Assembly (NCBI RefSeq): GCF_004363725.1
Contig: NZ_SNZF01000001.1
Location: 210,234-274,233 of the forward strand
Direction: 5' to 3'
Length of the DNA: 64,000 nt
Source of the DNA: Aquamicrobium defluvii
Lineage (GTDB): Bacteria; Pseudomonadota; Alphaproteobacteria; Rhizobiales; Rhizobiaceae
The translations under genes and the position numbers were made by a program. Positions 56,412-64,000 of this stretch are shown here, one piece after another; position 1 is the stretch's first letter; every line of letters starts with the position of its first letter. The notes below the pieces were generated by a model, which worked only from the letters and a program-made list of their open reading frames with translations, did not search any database and was not told where the DNA came from.

Positions 56412-59360
56412 TCAGAAAAAGCCCTTGCGTTGCCACCAGCCGCCGCGCTTCGGCTTTTCTTCTGCGGGGGCAGCGGCAGCGTCGGTCTCTGCGACTGCGG
56501 ATGACACCACCGGTTCGGCGGGCGCGTCGGCAGCTACGGCCTTGCGGCGCGTGCGCTTCGGCTTTTGGGCAGGCGCTTCCTCGGCCGAGCCATTGACGAC
56601 AGGTGCCTCAGGCGCAACCTGAACCTCGATAACCGGAGCAGCCTCTGCTTCGGGAGCCGGTTCCGGCTGGGGAGGAGCCTCTGTGTCGGCCGCTTCCGCC
56701 GAAACCTCCTCGACCTTGGCCTTCCGGGGGCGGCGGGCACGCTTCGGCTTTTCGGCGGGCGCCTCTTCCTTGGGCGCTTCTACCTTGTCGGGCTCTGCCG
56801 TCACCTCGGCCGCGATCTCCAGGGCCACCTCGGCCACTGGGGATTCCGTTTCGGAAATTCCGGCCTCGGGCTGAGTCGCGGCGGCAGGCTCTTGTATCGC
56901 CGCATCGCCTTCGCCGGCCTCTTCGGCCTCCGCTTCTGCGGCCGGGATATTTTCCTCATCGTCGGCGCGGTTGCGGCGGCCGCCGCGCTTGCCCCGCCGG
57001 CGTTTCTTCGGCTGGCTGTCGTCTTCCGCCTTCACGGATATGGTTTCGCTTTCGGTGGCATCGGTCTCGTCGCCGGCCTGTTCGACCGTCTCGTCATCCG
57101 CATCCGATGCCGGGTCGGAGCCGGCATCCAGTGCCTGCTCGGCTTGATCGCGGTCCCGGCCGCCGCGACGGCGGCGGCGGCGGCGGCGCTTGCGATCGCG
57201 CTGGCTTTCGCCGTGGCCGTCCTCACCCTGTTCGGCGCTGATCTCTTCCGCCTCTTCCTCGTCTTCGATGACGATGTCGTCCTCGGGCTCGTCGTCGTCG
57301 GTAAAGCCGGTCTGCGTGCGGATCTCAACGAAGCCTTCCGGCTTGTCGGCGATCGCGCCGCGCGAGATGACATAGTGCTGCGATGCGGTGCTCTCGTCAG
57401 CTTCGACGGTGATCGTCACGCCGAACCGCTTTTCGAGCTCGATCAGCGTGCTGCGCTTGTGATTGAGCACATAAAGGGCCGTGGCAGCCGGGGTTCGCAC
57501 CGTGATGTGATGACGCGAATCCTTGAGCAGGAATTCCTCGATGGCGCGAACGACCATCAGGGCGACCGAAGAATCCGAACGCACATGCCCGGTGCCGCCG
57601 CAGTGCGGGCAGGGCTTCATGGTCGATTCCAGAACGCTGGCGCGGATGCGCTGGCGCGACATCTCGAGCAGGCCGAAATGCGAGATGCGGCCGACCTGAA
57701 TGCGGGCACGGTCGTTCTTGAGGCACTCCTTGAGCCGCTTCTCGACGGCGCGGTTGTTGCGGCTCTCCTCCATGTCGATGAAGTCGATGACAATCAGCCC
57801 GGCAAGGTCGCGCAGGCGCAACTGGCGGGCAACCTCCTCGGCCGCTTCCAGATTGGTGTGCAGGGCCGTTTCCTCGATGGAGTGCTCCTTGGTGGAACGA
57901 CCCGAGTTGACGTCGATGGAGACCAGCGCTTCGGTCTGGTTGATGATGAGGTAGCCGCCGCTCTTGAGCGTCACTTGCGGCTGCACCATGCGGTCGAGCT
58001 GGCCTTCGATGCCGGAACGTACAAAGATCGGCGTGGTGTCGCGGTAAGGCTGCACGACCTTGGCGTGGCTGGGCATCAGCATGCGCATGAAGTCTTTCGC
58101 CTCGCGATAGCCTTCCTCGCCGGCGACCAGCACCTCGCCGATGTCCTTGTTGTAGAGATCGCGCACCGAACGCTTGATGAGGGATCCTTCCTCGTAGACG
58201 AGGGCAGGGGCCGTGGACTGGAGCGTCAGATTGCGGACATTCTCCCACAAACGCATCAGATATTCATAGTCGCGCTTGATTTCGGCCTTGGTGCGGCTTT
58301 CACCGGCCGTGCGCAGGATGACGCCCATGCCTTCCGGCACCTCGAGGTCGGCCATGACCTCTTTCAGGCGCTTGCGGTCCTGCGCGTTGGTGATCTTGCG
58401 CGAAATGCCTCCGCCGCGGGCCGTGTTGGGCATCAGCACGGAATAGCGGCCGGCAAGCGACAGATAGGTGGTGAGGGCCGCGCCCTTGTTGCCACGCTCT
58501 TCCTTGACCACCTGCACGAGCAGGATCTGGCGCCGCTTGATGACTTCCTGAATCTTGTATTGGCGGCGCAGCGGCTTGCGGCGGCTGCGGGCTTCTTCCA
58601 GAGCATCTTCCGCCCCGACCGATTCGACCTCATGGTCGTCGCCGTTGGAAGAAGCGACTTCCTCGACCGTGCCGCGGTCGGTATTTTCCTGTTCGTTTTC
58701 CGAAGATTCCACCGTTTCGCCGGCAACCGCCTCGGAAACCACATCGGTTTCGACCATCGCAGCCATGGAGGCCGGCCTGGCGTCGTCGGAGGAACCAGTT
58801 TCTGCCTCACCGTCCTCTTCAGCCGTTGCGTCGGAGGCCACATCGGCCTGCGCCATCACCTCTGTGTCATCGGAAACCACGTCGCCGGTGGCCGGTTCCT
58901 CTTCCGAGCCGGCTTCATCGCCGCTGACGGCCTCATCCGCCGTTGCTTCGACGCGATTCGCATCTTCTTCGCTGTCGCGCGCCTTGCTGCCGCGCCGGCG
59001 GTTGCGGCGGGAGCGATCACGCTCCTTTCGCTCGTCGCCGCCATTCTCATCCTCGCTGTCTGCCTGTGCTTCCGCGGCCTCGGCCGCAAGAAGCGCCTGC
59101 CGGTCGGCAACCGGAATCTGGTAGTAATCGGGATGGATTTCGGAAAAGGCGAGGAAGCCGTGACGGTTTCCGCCATATTCGACGAAAGCGGCCTGAAGCG
59201 AGGGCTCCACCCGCGTCACACGGGCGAGATAGATGTTTCCTTTGAGCTGCTTCTTGTCCTGGGATTCGAAATCGAATTCTTCGATGCGGTTACCGCGAAC
59301 GACGACAACACGTGTTTCCTCCGGGTGGGAGGCATCTATAAGCATCTTGTTGTTGGGCAT
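56412..59360 (-). CDS. rne: Ribonuclease E/G
   Basis: A 982-residue endoribonuclease, organiser of the RNA degradosome. The S1 domain begins near residue 38 (KGNIYLARVTRVEPSLQAAF) and is interrupted at about 90-265 by a long acidic, low-complexity insertion, a known feature of alphaproteobacterial RNase E. The catalytic DNase I-like part holds SIDVNSGRSTKE and IVIDFIDMEESRNNR; the zinc-link is CPHCGG. The C-terminal 300 residues are disordered: acidic stretches, arginine-rich RRRRRRRGGRDR and GKRGGRRNR, and Pro/Ala/Glu repeats that would bind RNA and partners. Confidence 0.95.
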   Translation of the reverse strand: MPNNKMLIDASHPEETRVVVVRGNRIEEFDFESQDKKQLKGNIYLARVTRVEPSLQAAFVEYGGNRHGFLAFSEIHPDYYQIPVADRQALLAAEAAEAQADSEDENGGDERKERDRSRRNRRRGSKARDSEEDANRVEATADEAVSGDEAGSEEEPATGDVVSDDTEVMAQADVASDATAEEDGEAETGSSDDARPASMAAMVETDVVSEAVAGETVESSENEQENTDRGTVEEVASSNGDDHEVESVGAEDALEEARSRRKPLRRQYKIQEVIKRRQILLVQVVKEERGNKGAALTTYLSLAGRYSVLMPNTARGGGISRKITNAQDRKRLKEVMADLEVPEGMGVILRTAGESRTKAEIKRDYEYLMRLWENVRNLTLQSTAPALVYEEGSLIKRSVRDLYNKDIGEVLVAGEEGYREAKDFMRMLMPSHAKVVQPYRDTTPIFVRSGIEGQLDRMVQPQVTLKSGGYLIINQTEALVSIDVNSGRSTKEHSIEETALHTNLEAAEEVARQLRLRDLAGLIVIDFIDMEESRNNRAVEKRLKECLKNDRARIQVGRISHFGLLEMSRQRIRASVLESTMKPCPHCGGTGHVRSDSSVALMVVRAIEEFLLKDSRHHITVRTPAATALYVLNHKRSTLIELEKRFGVTITVEADESTASQHYVISRGAIADKPEGFVEIRTQTGFTDDDEPEDDIVIEDEEEAEEISAEQGEDGHGESQRDRKRRRRRRRRGGRDRDQAEQALDAGSDPASDADDETVEQAGDETDATESETISVKAEDDSQPKKRRRGKRGGRRNRADDEENIPAAEAEAEEAGEGDAAIQEPAAATQPEAGISETESPVAEVALEIAAEVTAEPDKVEAPKEEAPAEKPKRARRPRKAKVEEVSAEAADTEAPPQPEPAPEAEAAPVIEVQVAPEAPVVNGSAEEAPAQKPKRTRRKAVAADAPAEPVVSSAVAETDAAAAPAEEKPKRGGWWQRKGFF

Positions 59361-59966
59361 TACTGCGTGTCCTCCCGGCAGCCGCCAGCGCCGGCCAACC
59401 GGGCCATGCCCGCTGCCGGTTAAAATGGGTGAGGGTGCCGGATAATTGTATGTCCCTGCGCCGCAGCCGAAGCGCGATGGCGGAGCCGCCCGCTGCCGTT
59501 GTGGCGCGGTGTGATGCGGACCTTTCCATTATGGCGCTTGAAGGCATAGTCAGCCAGTGGACCTCTTGAACCAAAGCCCGGAAACCGGACCAGCTTGTTT
59601 GCTCTTGACCAGAGCCGGCCGGGCACATCCCAGCCGTTTTCCTGAACGCAGACCACTCCCCGCCACGGGTCCATGCCTGCGAAAACTTTTTGTGACCAGC
59701 CGCGAACCGTATCGACCCCGCTTGAAGGCTCCGGCCACTATGGAGTGGCTGCGAGCCGCAAGGGACGGTTGCGAGATTGCGGTAGTCCACCGCTGCTTTT
59801 AAGATTTGGCGAGGTGGAAGGCAACCCCGTTTTCGGATGCCGGCAAATGGGCCTTACGTAGCGTAAAACGGCTTCTGAAAAGGCTTGGTTAACCTTCTCT
59901 GGCTACGAACTGTTAATCGAATTGCGTCGTATCGGCGCCACGATCAATGACAGGCAAGCCGCCGCA
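59361..59966. other. Long divergent leader region rne / amiC
   Basis: About 600 bases without a convincing gene between divergent rne and amiC. Open frames here have no ribosome binding sites or family resemblance. The part nearest rne (59400-59530) is GC-rich with several short inverted repeats, consistent with a structured 5' leader that could mediate feedback control as in other RNase E genes. The stretch 59870-59925 is AT-rich with GTTAA repeats and is the likeliest promoter zone for both directions. Confidence 0.55.
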
Positions 59967-61232
59967 ATGGAAGCCACGCGACATCATATGGGTGCGGATG
60001 CACGGCAGAGCAAGGCGGCGGGCCTTTGCCGCCGGCTGGGCGGCGTCCTTGCCCTGATGGTCCTGCTGGTCGGGATGCAATTCCTCGCGGCGGCTCCCGC
60101 ACCGGCTGGCGAAGCCTTGACCGCCACCGAATACAAGATGGCGGGCGATGCCACAAAAATGCGCATCGTGCTGAATTTCGACGGGGAGCCGGAGCCGAGA
60201 TGGTTCCTGCTGCGCTCGCCCCACAGGCTGGTCATCGATCTGCCTTCCACTGAGATGCGCCTGTCTGCCGCCGACCTCAGGGCGCGGGGACTGGTCGCAG
60301 GCGTACGCTATGGAAAGAGCGGAGACGGCAATTCCCGACTGGTGATTACCGGCAAGGGGCCTTTTCTCGTTGACAGGCTCGATGTACTCAGGAACGAGGA
60401 TGGCCCCGGCCAGCGTATTGCGATCGAGATTTCCGCTGCATCCGACCGGCAGTTCGAGGAAGCCCTTGCCGAGCAGGCCATGACCACGGCTGCGACGGTC
60501 GCGGGCGACAAGGGCGACCGCAAGAGCAAACACCCGCTGCGGCGCTTCACCGTGGTGCTCGACCCTGGCCACGGTGGCATCGACGGCGGCGCGGAGGGCG
60601 TGAGCGGAACGCAGGAAAAGGAGATCACGCTGGCCTTCGCACGCGAGCTCAAGACGAAACTCGACGCCATCCGCAAGTATGACGTGATCCTGACGCGTGA
60701 CAGCGACGCCTTCCTGCGGCTGGACGAGCGCGTGCGCATCGCGCGCCAGAACGAGGCCGACCTGTTCATCTCGATCCATGCCGATACGATCCGGCTGAAG
60801 GGCATTCGCGGTGCGACCGTCTACACCGTGTCGGACAAGGCATCGGATGCCGAGGCCCAGGCGCTTGCCGAGCGCGAGAACCTTTCGGACCAGCTCGGCG
60901 GCATCGAGGTGAAGGTGGACAGCCCCGAAGTGGCCGATATCCTGTTCGATCTCATCCGCCGGGAGACGCATTCGTTCTCGATGAGCTTCGCCAACACGCT
61001 GGTGGGGGAATTGTCCACCACCGTCGGCCTCATCAACAATCCCCACCGGTTCGCCGGCTTCAAGGTGCTGCGCGCGCCCGATGTGCCCTCCGTTCTGGTC
61101 GAGCTTGGCTATCTGTCCAACCCGGAAGACGAGGCGCAGCTCCTCAATCCGGAGTGGCGCGACAAGGCAGCATCCAGCATCATAAACGCCATATCCGCTT
61201 TTGCTTCCGCAAAGGCTGCGGCGGGTGGTTGA
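59967..61232 (+). CDS. amiC: N-acetylmuramoyl-L-alanine amidase AmiC
   Basis: A 421-residue periplasmic cell-separation amidase. It has a long basic N-region then a hydrophobic signal (LALMVLLVGMQFLAAAPAPA), an AMIN domain (MRIVLNFDGEPEPRWFLLR on), and a zinc amidase domain with VLDPGHGGIDGGAEG, ISIHADTIR and VPSVLVELGYLSNPEDE. The start is uncertain: ATG 59967, ATG 59988 or an upstream TTG 59922 are all in frame without a clear ribosome binding site. The PBP1A gene follows after 200 bases. Confidence 0.92.
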   Translation: MEATRHHMGADARQSKAAGLCRRLGGVLALMVLLVGMQFLAAAPAPAGEALTATEYKMAGDATKMRIVLNFDGEPEPRWFLLRSPHRLVIDLPSTEMRLSAADLRARGLVAGVRYGKSGDGNSRLVITGKGPFLVDRLDVLRNEDGPGQRIAIEISAASDRQFEEALAEQAMTTAATVAGDKGDRKSKHPLRRFTVVLDPGHGGIDGGAEGVSGTQEKEITLAFARELKTKLDAIRKYDVILTRDSDAFLRLDERVRIARQNEADLFISIHADTIRLKGIRGATVYTVSDKASDAEAQALAERENLSDQLGGIEVKVDSPEVADILFDLIRRETHSFSMSFANTLVGELSTTVGLINNPHRFAGFKVLRAPDVPSVLVELGYLSNPEDEAQLLNPEWRDKAASSIINAISAFASAKAAAGG

Positions 61233-61432
61233 TGCAACCTTTGACTGCAAGGTGGCGTTGCAAGCGCACAACACAGTGCGATATTGTTGCCGCAATCGAG
61301 AATCGACTTTGCCCGTTGCCGTAATTTACCCACATCAGGGCGACATTGGTTCCCGATCTTGGACCTTCCCGGGAGTCTTGCGCGCGTAGCCGCGCCCTTC
61401 GGGGAGGTGGCGGAGTTTCTACTGGAGCGGGC

Positions 61433-63889
61433 ATGATTCGGCTTATCGGCTACTTTTTCGGCATCGGCACCGCGCTGGCCCTGCTCGTCGCGGGTGCGGT
61501 GGCGATCTATATCGGTAGCCTTTCCAAGGACCTGCCCGACTATGAGGTTCTGGCAAAATACGAACCGCCGGTGACGACGCGAATCCACGCCTCGGACGGT
61601 TCGCTGATGGCCGAATATGCGCATGAGCGGCGGCTCTATCTGCCGATCCAAGCCGTTCCGGATCGCGTCAAGGCGGCCTTCCTCTCGGCAGAGGACAAGA
61701 ATTTCTACAATCACCCCGGCATCGACGCGACGGGCCTGGCCCGCGCCGTCATCACCAATTTCCAGAACATGGGCTCGGGGCGCCGTCAGGTTGGCGCCTC
61801 GACGATCACGCAGCAGGTGGCGAAGAACTTCCTGCTGACCTCGGACCAGACCTATGAACGCAAGATCAAGGAAATGATCCTGTCGTTCCGCATCGAACAG
61901 GCCTATTCCAAGGATCGCATCCTCGAGCTTTATCTCAACGAGATCTTTTTCGGGCTCGGCTCCTACGGCATCGCTGGCGCGGCGCTTACCTATTTCGACA
62001 AATCCGTCAACGAACTCACCACCTCCGAAGCCGCCTATCTGGCTGCGCTTCCCAAAGGTCCGTCCAACTACCACCCGTTCCGCCACACCGAACGGGCACT
62101 GGAGCGGCGCAACTGGGTGATCGACCAGATGGTCGAGAACAATTACATTTCGCGCGAGGAGGCGGACAAGGCCAAGGCCGAGGGGCTTGGCGTGAAGCCG
62201 CGCCGCGGCGGCACCTATCTCTTCGCCGGCGAATATTTCACCGAGGAGGTGCGCCGCGAGATCAGCGCCCGCTACGGCCAGACCGCGCTCTATGAAGGGG
62301 GGCTTTCCGTCCGTACGACGCTGAATCCCGAATTGCAGCGTGTCGCCCGCAAGGCGATGCAGACCGGCCTTATCAAATACGACACCCTGCGCGGCTATCG
62401 CGGCCCGGTGACCACCATCGATGTGTCCGGCGACTGGGGCGTGCCGCTTGGGGAAGTCAAAAGCCTCGACGATGTGCCGGAATGGACACTCGCCGTGGTT
62501 CTGGAAAGCGGCGCTTCCGGCCTTCGCATCGGCCTGAAACCGGCGCGGCAGGTTTCCGGCGAACTGGTCAGGGAGCGGGTCGAAGGCACAGTATCGAAGG
62601 AGGACATGTCCTTCGCGATGCGCCATGTGGTCGACGGCAGGACGCTCAAGGCAAATTCTCCGGCGGATGTGCTGAAACCCGGCGATGTCATCTTCGTGGA
62701 AAAGCGCGAAGGCTCCGACAGCGCCTATGCGCTGCGCCAGTTGCCGGAGGTGAGCGGCGGCATGATCGCGATGGACCCGCATACCGGCCGCGTTCTGGCC
62801 ATGGTGGGCGGCTTCTCCTATTCGCAGTCCGAATTCAACCGCGCCACGCAGGCGATGCGCCAGCCCGGATCGTCGTTCAAGCCGATCGTCTACGCGGCCG
62901 CCCTCGACAATGGCTACACGCCGGCTTCCGTCATCATGGACGGCCCGATCACCATCCAGAGCGGCAATACCACCTGGACGCCCAAGAACTACGATGGCCG
63001 CGCCGCCGGCCCCTCGACCCTGCGTTCGGGCATCGAGCGTTCGCGCAACCTGATGACGGTGCGCCTCGCCAACGACATGGGCATGAAGCTGGTTGCCGAA
63101 TATGCGGAGCGCTTCGGCGTCTATGACAAGCTTGCGCCCTATCTGCCGATGTCGCTGGGCTCCGGCGAGACGACCGTGATGCGCATGGTTTCTGCCTATG
63201 CGATCATGGCCAATGGCGGTCGCTCGATAAAGCCTTCGCTCATCGACCGCATCCAGGACCGATACGGCAAGACCGTGTTCAGGCATGACGACCGCGGCTG
63301 CGAAGGCTGCAATGCCAGCGAGTGGCAGAACCAGCCCGAGCCGGAGCTTGTCGACAACGCCGAGCAGGTTCTCGATCCGATGACCGCCTACCAGATCACG
63401 TCCATGATGGTTGGCGTGGTGCAGCGCGGCACGGCCACCTCCGTGGCCGAGCTTGGCCGCCATATCGCCGGCAAGACCGGCACCACGAACGACGAGAAGG
63501 ACGCCTGGTTCATCGGCTATACGCCGAACCTCGTTGTGGGTGTCTATCTCGGCTATGACAAGCCGCGCAGCCTCGGACGGGGCACGACCGGCGGCGGTCT
63601 TGCAGCTCCCGTCTTCAAGGACTTCATGCGTGTGGCGCTGGACGGCACGCCCAATGTCGACTTCAAGGTCCCCGAGGGCATGAACCTTGTGTCGATCGAT
63701 CGCAAGACGGGCATGCAGGCGACTCCGGGCCAGCCCGGAACCATCGTCGAAGCGTTCAAGCCCGGCACCGGCCCAGCCGATTCTTACTGGGTAATCGGCA
63801 TGGGCGAGGATGGTTCCAACGGCTATGGTGAGGCGCTTTCCCCTCAGGCAAACCAGGCCATCCAGTCCGGTGGCGGCGGTCTCTACTGA
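61433..63889 (+). CDS. mrcA: Penicillin-binding protein 1A
   Basis: An 818-residue bifunctional peptidoglycan synthase. It has an N-terminal anchor helix (4-28) and a GT51 glycosyltransferase domain with FLSAEDKNFYNHPGID and GASTITQQVAKNF. An OB-like insertion follows (about 320-420), then a transpeptidase domain with SxxK in GSSFKP, SxN in SRN and KTG in AGKTGTTND. GGAG stands 7 bases before ATG 61433. Adjacent amiC serves the same wall-growth and division process. Confidence 0.95.
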   Translation: MIRLIGYFFGIGTALALLVAGAVAIYIGSLSKDLPDYEVLAKYEPPVTTRIHASDGSLMAEYAHERRLYLPIQAVPDRVKAAFLSAEDKNFYNHPGIDATGLARAVITNFQNMGSGRRQVGASTITQQVAKNFLLTSDQTYERKIKEMILSFRIEQAYSKDRILELYLNEIFFGLGSYGIAGAALTYFDKSVNELTTSEAAYLAALPKGPSNYHPFRHTERALERRNWVIDQMVENNYISREEADKAKAEGLGVKPRRGGTYLFAGEYFTEEVRREISARYGQTALYEGGLSVRTTLNPELQRVARKAMQTGLIKYDTLRGYRGPVTTIDVSGDWGVPLGEVKSLDDVPEWTLAVVLESGASGLRIGLKPARQVSGELVRERVEGTVSKEDMSFAMRHVVDGRTLKANSPADVLKPGDVIFVEKREGSDSAYALRQLPEVSGGMIAMDPHTGRVLAMVGGFSYSQSEFNRATQAMRQPGSSFKPIVYAAALDNGYTPASVIMDGPITIQSGNTTWTPKNYDGRAAGPSTLRSGIERSRNLMTVRLANDMGMKLVAEYAERFGVYDKLAPYLPMSLGSGETTVMRMVSAYAIMANGGRSIKPSLIDRIQDRYGKTVFRHDDRGCEGCNASEWQNQPEPELVDNAEQVLDPMTAYQITSMMVGVVQRGTATSVAELGRHIAGKTGTTNDEKDAWFIGYTPNLVVGVYLGYDKPRSLGRGTTGGGLAAPVFKDFMRVALDGTPNVDFKVPEGMNLVSIDRKTGMQATPGQPGTIVEAFKPGTGPADSYWVIGMGEDGSNGYGEALSPQANQAIQSGGGGLY

Positions 63890-63930
63890 TACCGAGACTG
63901 AACACCTTATGTGTCTCAGTCCTGCTAGAT

Positions 63931-63975
63931 TAGCCCCATCGCGGCTCCCGGCCAGGAGCTGCGATGGGTGGGCTA
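63931..63975. repeat. Long imperfect inverted repeat after mrcA
   Basis: Arms TAGCCCCATCGCGGCTCC and GGAGCTGCGATGGGTGGGCTA pair almost fully around the loop CGGCCA. There is no T-run after it. It lies 42 bases beyond the mrcA stop at the window edge, so its relation to the next gene cannot be seen. Confidence 0.7.
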
Positions 63976-64000
63976 CAGCGTTTAACATCTTGTGGCCTGA

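Noticed and set aside
56565..59423. Open frame of 952 codons antisense to rne
   Set aside because: Shadow of rne; low-complexity repeats mirror the acidic and arginine-rich regions.
59290..59790. Open frames in the rne leader
   Set aside because: No start signals and no conserved motifs; more likely untranslated leader.
61109..63988. Open frame of 959 codons antisense to mrcA and the amiC end
   Set aside because: Shadow frame spanning two real genes on the other strand; no homology.

Overview
The window reads as a chromosomal segment of a GC-rich alphaproteobacterium of the Hyphomicrobiales (Rhizobiales), most likely a Mesorhizobium/Phyllobacteriaceae relative. Evidence for this: a RirA-type Rrf2 iron regulator with cysteines 91/99/105 beside hemP-hmuSTUV; an LdtR-LdtP pair; the order ubiquinol-cytochrome c chaperone - DUF177 - plsX - fabH - ihfA - merR; a K+-independent H+-pyrophosphatase; an RNase E with a large acidic insertion in its S1 domain; and a DinB with an N-terminal zinc ribbon. 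The genus is an inference. Almost everything is core genome. No prophage, IS element, CRISPR array or obvious island is visible.

Layout. 1-5.8 kb: iron/haem region, with a cut-off exported protein gene on the minus strand, then hemP-hmuS-hmuT-hmuU-hmuV on the plus strand and rirA convergent to it. TGA-N9-TCA sites (RirA operator type) lie before hemP and rirA, and an Irr-box-like palindrome lies before rirA. 5.8-19 kb: GNAT enzyme, an exported protein, parC, an AI-2E-family transporter, then a long minus-strand series (hemB-MFS, DUF423, RDD protein, fluoride riboswitch-crcB, bpt, EamA transporter), and HIBYL-CoA hydrolase with a coupled membrane protein. 19-31 kb: ldtR-ldtP, glyA, the nrdR-ribD-ribE-ribH-nusB-MFS series, a DUF2165 protein, hppA, bamE. 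31-36 kb: the lipid-synthesis block through ihfA and merR, a small membrane-tail protein and tRNA-Pro(GGG). 37-40.3 kb: a small exopolysaccharide locus (anchored unknown protein, polyprenyl-phosphate sugar transferase, Wza-like lipoprotein and a divergent protein that looks like a catalytically dead CpsD/BY-kinase domain). 40.3-49 kb: DUF1345, YaiI-like protein, glutathione-dependent formaldehyde dehydrogenase, dnaE, a K+-channel-like protein with a zinc-ribbon tail, dinB, aat. 49-64 kb: accC/accB/aroQ, DsbA-like and M48 protease genes, an aminotransferase with glutaminase, rne, amiC and the PBP1A gene mrcA.

How the genes fit together. The first 5 kb imports and degrades haem under RirA/Irr control, while hemB makes haem. 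plsX, fabH and accBC supply fatty-acid and phospholipid synthesis. ldtR/ldtP, amiC, mrcA, bamE and the M48 protease maintain the envelope. bpt and aat both feed N-degron proteolysis. The best-supported regulatory RNA is the fluoride riboswitch with its own terminator in front of crcB. The most unusual protein-level observations are the P-loop-less CpsD-like protein and the channel with a C-terminal zinc ribbon.
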